Source: Siphonodentalium dalli (lineage: Eukaryota; Mollusca; Scaphopoda; Gadilida; Siphonodentaliidae). Taken from it: a DNA stretch of 64,000 bases. The stretch is taken from the NCBI GenBank assembly GCA_032622095.1, contig CP136065.1, forward strand, positions 154,885,577 to 154,949,576, written 5' to 3'. The position numbers and the translations under genes are program-made. Of the stretch, positions 23,001 to 30,899 are shown piece after piece. How positions within the stretch are numbered: position 1 is the first letter of the stretch; each line of letters begins with the position of its first letter. The notes below the pieces were generated by a model that saw only the letters and a list, made by a program, of their open reading frames with translations, did not search any database and had not been told where the DNA came from.

Positions 23001-26000
23001 GTCGTATTCATTCCGTCGTATTCATTCCGTCGTATTCATTCCGTCGTATTCATTCCGTCATATTCATTTGTCGTAATTTGTCATATTCATTCAAGTTCAT
23101 GTGTTATATATATAAATGTTCTTATGTTTTTATTCTTGTTGTTATCCACAAAATAAATAAATTATCACTACTACCCAACTATCCAATCTATCTCCCGACA
23201 ACCCTTTGGCTTAGAGAGAACGACTTAAAATAAGACATTATCCCTTGGGGCGAGCTGGCCCAGGTCGACTGGACCGAGTTGGCCCTGGGGCGAGCTGGCC
23301 CGTTTCCAATTATTATATTGCCGTTTTAAACTTTTTGTTTGTTTTTGCGTCGGTGAAAGTTCCGTTTCCATCTTAGTGGTACTCCGTGTTTTGTAAATGC
23401 AATAACAGAACGTGAATTAAGCGGAACTCAAACATTACTATCAATACGGAATTCAAACATTACTATCAAATTGATAGTAATGTTTGAATTCCGTATTGAT
23501 AGTAATGTTTGAGTTTACGATTACTGATTACATTTTTCCCAATGTAATCGATTACGATTACAATTACTTTAGTAAATGTAATCGATTACTTTTTGATTAC
23601 ATCTGATTACAATTGTTGGTTTCCAACCATTTTGATCGCATAGGAATAAATAATGAAATAATTCAAATTAACATGTCTAATATGATTGAATAAAGACATC
23701 ACTGCATACCATGGAAACAAGAAACGACTGAAACAATAGAAAGATGCAAGCAAAAAACATAAAAACTCTTTTTTACATTTACATGTATTGGAAAGGTTTC
23801 ATCATGAAGTTATGCACCAACTTATTGGGAATACATTATGTTTTATTTGTATTTATTTATATAAATAATTTTGAATATATTTTTAATTTTCTTACATGCA
23901 TTCAAACGAACGCATAATATTTATGAAAATATCACCAGAAACAATTATAAAATATTTGCATGTTCTGTTAGATTCAATTCCCAACACAATGAAGATAACA
24001 TTAATATTTATTTGATGATCATCCGTTGTTAATCCTGATGAGGATTAAATTAGGCTGAACTCCATGGGTGCAGTAAATGACAAACCAGCTAATTAGGTCT
24101 ACTGATGTTGTTCACACCTTTTTTGTTCAGTTAATTAGCCGTATTGTACCAGTGTGACTTTACTGCCATTGTCTGCAGCAGTCCCAATTTAATCTTAATT
24201 GAAGTTGGCTACCCTATTTATTCATATTAGAACATTTCATTTGTCTGTATCACAAGTTTATTACTATTCATACTGTATTCAACAATTGTGTGTTGTTATC
24301 TGTGTCCACTGCCAGAATGTACATACACACTGTACCACTAACATAAGACATGACAAAATTGTATTAACTTTCTAATATGTTGTATGTATCTTTGCACACT
24401 CCATAGTACCACAGTATGAGACTATGAGTATCCAATAGCCATCCATATGGATATTTTAGTAAAAGTAATCAAAAAGTAATCAAAATGTAATCATGATTAC
24501 AGGTACATTTGAATGTAATCGATTACGATTACTTGTAATCAAGAAATGTCATGATTACTGATTACAGATGATTACTACAAATTTTGTAATCGATTACAAT
24601 TACTGATTACGATTACCCCAACCCTGCTATCAACACGTACTCTAATGTTACCTGATGTTACTGAATATATTTGGCAAAAAAATTATCCAAGAGCACCATT
24701 TTATAGTGTACAAGTATAGTTTTAATCGTCGTATTGCCTTGTTCTAAATAAAACGTGCTCTGTAACTGGAAAATTGTAATTGATTCCAAATGATTCAGTG
24801 ATTTTAAAGACACTCGGCGTGTCAAGGCCATTAAAATGGCAGATGCCAACCCAATGAAACAAACAGTCTATATGATATTTAAATGAAAAATATGAAGATT
24901 TTTCCATGATACTTACATTGAAAAAAATCTCCCTATTTTTCACTAAATCTCCCTATATCTGAGGACAAATCTCCCTATTTCCAATGTTGAAAGTAAACAG
25001 GTCTGACCTGCACATACAGGAACATCTTTAACAATTTCTTTACTAAATAATCAGTGACAAGTAGTTCCCTTAGGAAATGTTCAGATAATATGTTCAACAA
25101 ACGACCATAGGTTGAGGCAGACTTTAACCCTTTATATACTAAACACTCATTGGCGAGTAATTCCCTTAAGGCCCCCGCAGACTTGAGCAATTCGGCTCAG
25201 CACTCTTTGATTCCAGGCCAATATCGCGTGACTTACTGTCACCAGAAACATAGAAAGTGATATCTGCCCCTCCCCCATACCCACCTACCATGCCAGGTGC
25301 ATTTTCAATAATGGGGAGGGTCCAATTTGTCTATGCCTTCATTAACTGCTTTGCATGTTGACAAAAAATACAGATATTCAAAATAATGACCTAAATATCA
25401 GTCACATTCCGAACATAATTATATGTTCTTGGTTCTTGAGTTGTACAGACATAACAATTTGAATGAAAACAATTTTGTCAACACAAAATGGTTGTAGAGA
25501 CACACTTTTTCATCGTTCTTTGCTGAGCAATATTGCTCACATACTCTTCAGACCTGAGCAATCGGGCTTTTCGACATGACAAAATGTTTGATGTATGAGG
25601 CCTATGCTTGCGAGACCGATTGCTCAGCAAAATCACTCCTGCAGACTTGAGCAATCTGCTTGCGAATCCGATTGCTCAAGTGCGTGGGGGCCTTTAAGAA
25701 ATGTTCAGATAATAAGTCATTTCTTGAACTAATTTTCTGAATATTTCCCACCAATAAATAGGAATTCTTCTGCACTCATATTATTCTTTTCTGTCTTGTC
25801 AGTCGATTATATTTTCTGGATGCCTCTCCCGATGAATAATAGACCATTCCAATGCATACTTTTATGGCTGAATGGGAGAATCAATTCAGCATAGAAAGGG
25901 TTAACCATTTTGTTCCCTTTTGTTATTTCAGGGTATTTCAAGTGAGATGTTCTCTAGTATCAGTAATATGCTGCCAACAATATTCAGACTGTCGAATCCA

Positions 26001-26021
26001 GTTATAATGAAATCGAAGTGA
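4940..26021 (+). CDS. C12orf4: C12orf4 homologue (DUF2362/Fy-3 family), C-terminal 309 residues in seven exons
   Basis: Exons are 4940-5040, 5797-5881, 9709-9830, 10637-10815, 14606-14833, 16813-16938 and 25932-26021. Every junction is AG/GT and every phase matches, giving one open frame to TGA at 26019-26021. I recognise it as C12orf4-like from the motifs [56 protein letters not shown] and [13 protein letters not shown]. The human protein is about 550 residues, so roughly 240 N-terminal residues are missing and their exons are probably upstream of base 1. Family knowledge: a cytoplasmic protein of poorly known biochemistry, linked to mast-cell degranulation and to recessive intellectual disability in humans. 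No membrane segment or signal peptide is visible. Family identity is from memory of the conserved motifs, not a search. Confidence 0.8.
5300..5540. repeat. Isolated copies of the 164-bp repeat unit
   Basis: The phrase acatggccaccagcagccat at 5324 and acatggccgtcaacagccat at 5465 belong to the unit amplified at 6442-8782. Both lie in the first visible intron. Confidence 0.6.
5797..5881 (+). CDS. C12orf4: C12orf4-like exon: [13 protein letters not shown] segment
   Basis: Acceptor tttcag ends at 5796 and the donor is gtgagt at 5882. The exon completes a split Gly codon and encodes [20 protein letters not shown] then RHKPHTV, ending with two bases of the next Gly codon. Phase matches both neighbours. 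Confidence 0.8.
6442..8782. repeat. 164-bp tandem array with inverted ends
   Basis: About 14 copies of a unit of about 164 bp, each carrying acatggccgccagcagccat, attttactctttgtatgact, ctacaggtcgtacctttagt and gacatgtagatgggaacgag. Phrase positions run 6643, 6798, 6962, 7126, 7291 and so on to 8647; two units near 7455-7565 and 7717-7838 are shortened. The array starts at a hairpin TAGCTCAACTTTAC at 6442 and ends at CCAAGTTGAGCTA (8770-8782), a 10-11 bp inverted pair, so it may be the body of one mobile element. Confidence 0.8.
8790..9708. other. Intron sequence without recognised features
   Basis: This is the end of the intron before exon 9709-9830. I see no repeat family or exon-like segment. 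Confidence 0.4.
9709..9830 (+). CDS. C12orf4: C12orf4-like exon: [18 protein letters not shown] segment
   Basis: Acceptor gttttcag ends at 9708; the donor gtctgt is weaker than its neighbours. The exon encodes [20 protein letters not shown] then [20 protein letters not shown] and ends with the first base of a Glu codon. The hydrophobic run CGIIMLV fits a buried beta strand better than a membrane segment, since a charged VDSR follows directly. Confidence 0.8.
10053..10172. mobile_element. TA-type foldback element, half copy
   Basis: It contains gtaatgctct, ttaaccacagcagaattatg, ggatttagtcggaaatatgg and cattcatcggaaagctctc, but the mirror arm is missing. See the full copy at 34177-34394. Confidence 0.65.
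10637..10815 (+). CDS. C12orf4: C12orf4-like exon: EFGRVCEQ segment with Ser-rich linker
   Basis: Acceptor ttccag ends at 10636; donor gttagt starts at 10816. It encodes [20 protein letters not shown], a charged likely helix ([20 protein letters not shown]) and a serine-rich tail [13 protein letters not shown], ending in phase 0. The tail looks like a flexible linker before the next conserved block. A Helitron-like array begins only 45 bases after the exon. Confidence 0.8.
10861..11552 (+). mobile_element. Helitron-like element 1 with internal 122-bp satellite
   Basis: It begins A|TC at 10861 (tctcatatatattttgaaga) and ends with a hairpin formed by gccctgacaacgtcgggc followed by tcatcggCTAG|T at 11552. 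This matches Helitron rules: 5' TC, a 3' stem-loop about 10 bases before CTRR, insertion between A and T. Its body has about four copies of a 122-bp unit (gagcccgtgcgacgccagct, gagatctcggaaacgggtgg). No Rep/helicase coding is present, so it is non-autonomous. Confidence 0.7.
11553..11854 (+). mobile_element. Helitron-like element 2
   Basis: It starts TCTATTACATATTTTGAAGA directly after the CTAG of element 1 and ends with the same hairpin (gcccggacaacgtcgggc) and CTAG at 11854. It has a single 122-bp-type unit. Confidence 0.7.
11855..12467 (+). mobile_element. Helitron-like element 3
   Basis: It starts TCTATTATATATTTTGGGAA directly after element 2 and ends gcccggacgaagttgggtcc then acctgCTAG|T at 12467. 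Its body differs, with four segments of the phrase gaccttgaccttgaaatcgg and relatives. It is a related family rather than a copy of elements 1 and 2. Confidence 0.65.
12476..12684. mobile_element. TA-type foldback element
   Basis: Arms of about 95 bp fold on each other: taatgccctaaataattgac to cagaaagcttt, mirrored through atttccaactaaatcctgaa to ggagtcgattattta. It lies next to the end of Helitron-like element 3. Confidence 0.75.
12727..13819. mobile_element. 1.1-kb element with about 50-bp terminal inverted repeats
   Basis: The left end AGTATTTAGTCAGAGATTGC, gcgcatagcc, tatgacacgagtta is mirrored at the right end 13765-13819 with few mismatches. The interior has no transposase-like frame. 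Superfamily is not assigned, because no clear target duplication is visible. Confidence 0.7.
13985..14515. mobile_element. Cluster of TTAA-type hairpin segments
   Basis: Three hairpins (14052-14120, 14215-14290, 14448-14508) share attctcttatatatgcgag. ctttacccaaca at 14030 is mirrored by tgttgggtaaag at 14424, so this may be one larger foldback. Confidence 0.65.
14606..14833 (+). CDS. C12orf4: C12orf4-like exon: longest conserved block
   Basis: Acceptor ttttacag ends at 14605; donor gtttgt starts at 14834. Exactly 76 codons in phase 0, from [20 protein letters not shown] to [26 protein letters not shown] and the ITIPLLL-like strand [14 protein letters not shown] are the strongest family landmarks. 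The frame stays open past the donor into intron, but that extension runs into a repeat hairpin at 14896 and is not coding. Confidence 0.85.
14896..15610. repeat. Three hairpins of the GAGGTCCCCAGAGGGTGAAT family in array
   Basis: Hairpins at 14896-14996, 15205-15308 and 15508-15605 each pair gaggtccccagagggtgaat with its complement around a GCTAGCCC loop. Spacers of about 200 bp (cttaggcctcaactgctatg, tatagaaacttcc) are repeated between them, giving units of about 300 bp. Confidence 0.75.
15620..16812. other. Intron sequence; small repeat at 15700-15790
   Basis: gctatacgtctgta occurs twice (15710 and 15758) beside imperfect palindromes of gtactcagtac type. The rest shows nothing I can name. 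Confidence 0.35.
16813..16938 (+). CDS. C12orf4: C12orf4-like exon: [13 protein letters not shown] segment
   Basis: Acceptor cccacag ends at 16812; donor gtgagt starts at 16939. 42 codons in phase 0: [42 protein letters not shown]. It joins MSE|EMT exactly as expected for the family and is followed by a 9-kb intron. Confidence 0.85.
17104..17560. mobile_element. AAGGTACTCA-type foldback element, diverged copy
   Basis: gtactcaatccgatcagacg at 17106 and gattggcttgagtacctt at 17542-17559 are inverted ends. The interior shares gaacccacc and caaagctcagagtgatcaga with 46981-47340. Confidence 0.6.
18227..18595. repeat. 40-bp satellite, nine copies and a partial
   Basis: The unit aaacaacttcctgttaatcg plus gtgacaactgtatatatagt repeats at exact 40-base steps from 18227 to 18587. 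Only a few substitutions (cagtgac, ttggcga) separate the copies. Confidence 0.9.
18600..20094. other. Intron sequence without recognised features
   Basis: There is a short direct duplication, aagctgacagaaaat, at 19250-19280. No exon or named element is seen. Confidence 0.35.
20095..21540. repeat. AAGCTTGG/CCTAGG-rich repeat with 42-bp tandem core
   Basis: Dozens of degenerate copies of aaagcttggtaaagct and ccttggtaaag, with an exact 42-bp tandem core at 21114-21285 (ctggaaccttggtaaagctt, ggtaaagctaggtaaagcta). Both flanks (20125-20160 and 21430-21535) are packed with tcctaggatatcctagg palindromes, so the whole block may be one element. A region of ordinary sequence (20520-20960) interrupts it. 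Confidence 0.75.
22377..22384 (+). promoter_or_regulatory. Candidate TATA box inside the inverted-repeat element
   Basis: TATATAAG is followed 47 bases later by ATG at 22431 ([20 protein letters not shown]...). A donor-like gtgtgt follows at about 22524. This could be a captured promoter and first exon; I do not recognise the peptide. Confidence 0.35.
22910..23095. repeat. 14-bp satellite (TCGTATTCATTCCG)n
   Basis: About 12 near-perfect copies. Because 14 is not a multiple of three, the array is open in more than one frame and yields artificial repeat peptides. Confidence 0.9.
23427..23513. repeat. 87-bp perfect palindrome
   Basis: Two 43-bp arms, perfectly complementary, around a single A. 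Each arm contains aacattactatcaa twice in relation to gaattc. It lies where the second insertion enters the parent hAT element. Confidence 0.85.
23514..24626. mobile_element. hAT-like element with TAATCGATTAC subterminal repeats, left end lost
   Basis: The right end ggggtaatcg... reads ccccaaccctg at 24616-24626, whose complement CAGGGTTGGGG is a common hAT terminus. TAATCGATTACGATTAC and its complement crowd both ends (23518-23610 and 24470-24612). The left CAGGG end is missing and the perfect palindrome 23427-23513 stands in its place. Confidence 0.6.
25170..25693. mobile_element. 524-bp piggyBac-like element with TTAA target sites
   Basis: TTAA at 25166-25169 and 25694-25697. Inverted ends GGCCCCCGCAGACTTGAGCA and (complement of right) GGCCCCCACGCACTTGAGCA. 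Subterminal gagcaatcgg repeats occur in both orientations. Removing it rejoins ttcccTTAAgaaatgttcag, which matches the intact phrase at 25068 (ttcccttaggaaatgttcag). Confidence 0.7.
25932..26021 (+). CDS. C12orf4: C12orf4-like terminal exon
   Basis: Acceptor tttcag ends at 25931. 29 codons then TGA at 26019-26021, encoding [20 protein letters not shown] then SNPVIMKSK. The motif SNMLP.IFR is the family's C-terminal signature. The upstream intron (16939-25931) is almost entirely repeat DNA. Confidence 0.85.
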   Translation, partial: GISSEMFSSISNMLPTIFRLSNPVIMKSK

Positions 26022-26076
26022 TGAAGTGTTTGAATCTTGTGCAATATTGGCTTGTTATACATTGTTGGTTATAAAT

Positions 26077-26082
26077 AATAAA
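26077..26082 (+). promoter_or_regulatory. Poly(A) signal of the C12orf4-like gene
   Basis: AATAAA lies 56 bases after the stop codon, in the stretch ataaataataaatt. It implies a very short 3' UTR that ends before the first intergenic repeat at 26133. Confidence 0.65.
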
Positions 26083-26132
26083 TTATTTTACTTGATGCAT
26101 GACTTCATCTTGTTGCCCTCTTGAGGTAGTTC

Positions 26133-27617
26133 TTAACCCATGACATGAGTCGCGCTGGTGCAGCATTGAAGACCCTGTGCCAATGCATTCTCTTATATAT
26201 GCTAGTGCTGAAACAGATATCCGGTTGACAACCGGCTACTGTCGACAACTGGTTGAACTACGATCAACCGGTTAACCACTATGTATTGCACACACGCGAT
26301 TCCATGACAAAAACTAACATATTATGCTCTTAATCAGCACGAGACTGACAACAGTCGGTTTTAAACAACGTGTACTTTATCAATTTTGCTACAATCTTTA
26401 TCACTCTGAGGAGTATAGTCGAAATTACGTGTATTAAAAGTCAAAATCTGGTGCGAGATAAAAAAAAGTCTTCCATGAATGACAAGTTACATACCAGTAG
26501 TCTGGCTTTGTCGGCTAAACATCGAAGATGCATGCCGTCATCTTTGATGTTCCGATGTCCAGTAAAACACGTGCACTGACGCCACTGAGTCGTCGGCATA
26601 GATCAATCGTTTTCAATGGAGTACAGCCTGGTCATTTGACATCTACGCTACGACTCACTACATGTAGACGGTATCATGGATACTCAAGAAATGCATAAAT
26701 CAGATGTCTGGGCGCATTTCCGATAACAAAAAGAAATTCGCAGAATGCGAAATCTGTAGAATTAATCCTATTTACGTACGCATGGTTTAATCTTCTAACA
26801 TTACTGAGTTTGAGTAACCTCATTGGACAAAGTTCCAATGAACTCGCATCGAAGTGGTGTTGCCATGCAGTTGGACTTGTTTGCGTCCCAATGATTAATT
26901 CTCAGCATTTGATTGTGTTCTAACAGAAAACACTGTTTTCAGCAGGTTGCATTTGTTAACTACATAGTTCATGAAACTTCATAATTGTGTTTATCTGCCA
27001 TTGGTCATCCTATGCATCTCAAATCGCTGAAGAATACCTGAGTCGCATGACCTAATATTCGCCCAGTCGCGCAATCGCTATACTGACAATAAAAAACTTC
27101 CGCGATTTGCATGTACAAAAATATATATAGGTCACACAATATTCTTCCCAAACGAGAACGACAAAAAGTCGGGCAGCAGTTGCGACTGCAATACAAACAG
27201 GTCAAGCATGACGCGTCTATTTATAAACACTGCATGTTTTAGTTGACTGTGTCACCTGTCAAGTTGTCAACACATGGCTTATTACCGTTCGTGTTTGGTG
27301 ATTTACATTCGTTTAATACAAGCTATGTCTGTGTAAACATTACATGAGTTCGCCATACAGTTAATAAATCAAATTATGATGATATATTGGTACATATTAT
27401 GGTGTAAATAATGGCTGTAAAGTCATAGGTTGAAAATAGCCGATATCCGGATATGATCCGGTTACACGTCGCGGTTAACCGGCTACAAAAATAGGTCAAC
27501 CATTTCAGCACTAATATATGCGAGTCTCCCAAATAATAAGACAATGCACTGGCTTACAAGTAAATATTGTTAGGCCAATGTATTCTCTTATATATGTGAG
27601 GCTCCCATAGGGAGTCA
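26133..27617. mobile_element. TTAA-type hairpin element split by a hAT insertion
   Basis: The left part (26133-26202) reads TTAACCCATGACATGAGTCG to ttctcttatatatgc. The right part resumes at 27514 with atatatgcgagtctccc and continues through ggccaatgtattctctta. The two parts rejoin across the hAT element at 26203-27513. Confidence 0.75.
26203..27513. mobile_element. hAT-like element, 1311 bp, perfect 8-bp target duplication
   Basis: Flanked by ATATATGC at 26195-26202 and 27514-27521. Inverted ends TAGTGCTGAAA / TTTCAGCACTA. Subterminal gatatccgg and ccggttaacc motifs occur at both ends. The interior has no long transposase frame; 27005-27205 is open on the - strand (66 codons) but unrecognised. 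Confidence 0.85.
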
Positions 27618-28654
27618 GTTTTTTTCTTTGCATGACTAAATTCTTTGGCACAGGGTCAGGGTCCGTGCTGCCATTTGCCAATGGCAAAAGTAATTCAAAT
27701 ATGGCTAAAAATATTTTCATTTGGCAAAAGTTTTGTCAAGTCACTTCTCGATTCCTCAATAAAGATGAAAAATATCTGTCAATCAATACCATTCATTTTA
27801 AGAAACTATTACAATAGAATTATATTAGTGGTGTTTAATATGGTTTCAGAAATGTTAACACCTCCATCAAGATGCAGTTAATCGGATAGCACAAGTATCA
27901 ATGTGTGGAAGGATTACCCGTATTTAGTATGATGGTGGAGTTTACATAGCTATTCCTCTTGTAATGTTCCCTTCTGATGAAGTAACCCTTTTATCATTTT
28001 ATTGTTCAGTAATTGTTTTATTGTTGTATGATAAACCACAAGAGATGTGAGTTTAATTATTAACTAACTGCTTTCCTATCGAAATCAAATGTTGTTCAAA
28101 TCACTAGTGTCGAAACATAAGACTGAAGGTTGTAGAAAAAGATACTATCAGGAGGGATAACATCTGGCAAATACTTAAAATGGCAAAACTAAATTTCGGT
28201 CCAGTGCGGACCCGGCATGGGGTACAGTCATACCTTTGGTCAGATCATTATGAAATTTGTCATGGCTGTTGACATTGACATGTAGATGGGATACAGGCCC
28301 TGGGGAAAATTACTAAAAATACCAATAGACTATACCAGTGTAAAAGTTCCAATGATCAATTTTGGCTAAAACCACACCAACTATCAAAACCCTACTAAAT
28401 TCTAGAAATCGATAACTGCAGCCAAAATATCCTCAGGTGTGTCTTATTGGAAATAAAATTCCCTTTCATTTGACATATAACTCGGCGAAATTGAAGTTGA
28501 GATATCCTATCGGAAACTAGCGAAATATACCAAATAAATTGGGTCGTCAATCCCGAGGCCTTTGACCCAGTTATAAAATAATATTTTCGAGCAATAATTT
28601 GTCCCGATGACATCCCTTGTCCGATAGTCACTAAACTTCACATGGATCTTTGGG
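27618..28654. other. Intergenic, with fragments of the 164-bp repeat unit
   Basis: tttgcatgactaaattcttt at 27627 and gaaatttgtcatggctgttg at 28250 derive from the unit of 6442-8782. No gene is seen. Confidence 0.45.
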
Positions 28655-30870
28655 ATGACCACAAGATGGGGGGGGGGGGGGGGACTGTTGGGAAGAAAGA
28701 CTGAGGTACCAGTTGAATATTCCATGACAATTGGGGTGGGTACAAATAGGACATCCCGTACTTAGATATTTGGGTCTGGTTCAGGGAAGGTAGACCAAGT
28801 CTTCTCAGTCCACAACAGCTTGGGATACTGGTTTGGTTGATGCTGTTTTGGACCGAGTCTTCTATAACAGACATTCGTTTAAAAGACTCACTACACTTGC
28901 ACATGGAGACTGGGCATTCATGTGAACCCCTGAATGTGATTAATCATCTGACAAGTCTGCAATTAATCTGTCTTCAAAATAATATGTCATTTACCGCGAT
29001 AGAAAAAGGTAAAATGATTGGATCGTTTAATTATATTGTTTACATAAAATTTTCTGATAGCGTGAGAAAACAATGGACCTATCCGTAGGTACCGCCCCAA
29101 TTTCAATTATAGCCGATGAGCCGATAGCTTAAACCCGGAAGCGACATACGCCTGCCTAGTGATATGAATCGCACCACCAGCGGGTCCCTAACTACCATTG
29201 TAAGCTATAGGGAATTTACGAACACGAGAGCAAAATATGTCTTAAAAAGCTACAATGGTGTTGAAATGGGCATGGGGAACATGTCCGGGTGATGAAGTTA
29301 GATGAACGATATTTATACATGTTTTAGTTCGATTTCCTAAATAAAAAAGTAACTAAGACATCTGTTTACGCTGGATTAAACAATGCCAACGACCACACTC
29401 GGATCCTAGTGTTATTTAAATTTCAATATTTATATATAGCCTAACAGATTTCAAACTAAAACGTGGAAATAGTAGTCTCGATCGATGATGCGTTATGAAT
29501 ATTAATTGTGCCGCGAGTATGTGTTTTATGTGAAGTGTTTTTCGTTATAAATGTATACATTTGTTGCTGTTAATAAAAGTGTTATAACATCGTGGTAATA
29601 TTGAGTTCAAATGTCTGCTATTCACACTAGCCTGTAGGATCTCTTGCGAACGTTTTACTGAATCCATTTGAGAATCTAAAGCTTCCTCCGACAATGTACG
29701 TGTAAATGAGAATCAACAGATGTTTTCCAAGAGAATTACTCGAAATTTCACACAATGCACGTGCTTCGCTGTGTATGTACACGCAACCTTCACCGAACAA
29801 GTTCACTTTGTGCCATTGTTGCCTCATGGCAACATGTAACTGACTCCATGATAGTCGGCGTTTTCTTTAATGCACTTGACTGACGGCAAAATAGGATGTG
29901 GAATTTTAAAAGGCCATTATTTGATAATCCTTTGCATCCGGCCTGATGTCACCAGGGTTCATTCAGGGTGCTCGTGGTATGGAAAACTGATATCGTTATA
30001 TTTATTTCGACAAAAGAGGGATTATAGATTAATTACCACATGTACACCTCCGTTTGGTTTATTTCATCAAGGTGTGAACCATTAGCATAGCTTCGATATT
30101 AAATTTGCTATTTGATATTAAAGTTTCATAATGGCTTCATTTACACCGTTTGATTCATCGTAAATATCTATCTTTGTTGGTTATCGGAAGTGGCCTAACA
30201 ATCACACTTGGTTTTTTGTTTAAAAACTGGTTCTATTTTTGTTTATATCCAACGACAGTCACTTTTACAAGATGCATATATACACACAGAGGTATCTTGA
30301 AAATCGTGATATTCAGAATGAAGCTATATTATCGTGTTACATGGCGTTTAACAGCACAGTCCTTTCTCATCGGAAGCCATTTTAGCACTGAAGAGATAGC
30401 TTGTGGTGCGTACTAACAGTAACCATGCAGTCTACAGGTGGGCGGGACGTACGGATAGGTCCATTCTCTGGGAAAAAAAAAATAAGACTTTACTTTTTAA
30501 TCTCATTGCCTTGACATTTAACATACCGCTCAGATTTGCATGTTTGATATCATACCTGGGAAAGGCTTCCCTCTATGTTCATATACGCAATGCGTACTAT
30601 TGACCTAACCCAAACATACAAGGAAGATAACTCCCGTCCACAAAATCAGTTATACAAGACTAATGGGACGGGACTCTGACAAAAACAGCACCAACCCAAC
30701 CAATACCCCAAGCTTTTGTAGAACAAGAAGACATGGTCTGAGGGGGGGGGGGGGGGGGGGGGGGGGTTGGAAATTCTAAGGTGGACACCATCACCCCCCC
30801 CCCCAAGACAGTCAATGATTGTGGGGTCGCTCACCAGACTGTAAAGACTGAGAAGACTGGGACTCTGAAG
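28655..30870. repeat. Inverted pair of repeat arms around a 1.4-kb element
   Basis: Left arm 28740-28865 (acagcttgggatactggttt, gttgatgctgtttt) is mirrored at 30650-30740 (aaaacagcaccaacccaacc, aataccccaagct). Each arm has a long homopolymeric G run (28669-28683 and about 30740-30766). Between them lies the element 29072-30465. Confidence 0.6.
29072..30465. mobile_element. 1.39-kb inverted-repeat element
   Basis: Left end AATGGACCTATCCGTAGGTA is mirrored by tacggataggtccatt at 30450-30465, with ccgccc just inside both ends. A related acggatagacaccgccc occurs at 37436. No transposase frame; no clear target duplication. Confidence 0.6.
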
Positions 30871-30899
30871 ACTACAATAGTCAGCATGTTGTTATAACA

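Larger units (their letters stand above)
21981..23307. mobile_element. 1.33-kb inverted-repeat element with 9-bp target duplication
   Basis: Target duplication AATTATTAT at 21972-21980 and 23308-23316. Inverted ends share cagggccaa.tcggtcc within about 37 bp. The 9-bp duplication and long inverted ends fit a Mutator-like element, but an 8-bp duplication with one chance base is possible. Cargo: a TATATAAG box at 22377-22384, a short frame from ATG 22431, an acceptor ttcttcag before 22744, a frame to 22889, a 14-bp satellite and AATAAA near 23151. Confidence 0.65.
21606..25007. mobile_element. hAT-like element enlarged by two later insertions
   Basis: Ends agacctgtttactttc (left) and gaaagtaaacaggtctg (right) are inverted. 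CTGCACA flanks both sides (21601-21607 and 25008-25014). Parent segments 21608-21980, 23308-23426 and about 24627-25007 align in order with the uninterrupted relative at 32087-32904. Two younger insertions (21981-23307 and about 23427-24626) account for the extra 2.5 kb. Confidence 0.75.

Noticed and set aside
22822-23156. Frames with [14 protein letters not shown] repeats
   Set aside because: A 14-bp satellite read in two frames; the peptide periodicity (14 residues) simply reflects three DNA units.
29627-29827. 66-codon - strand frame inside the 1.4-kb element
   Set aside because: No recognised domain, no splice or promoter context.
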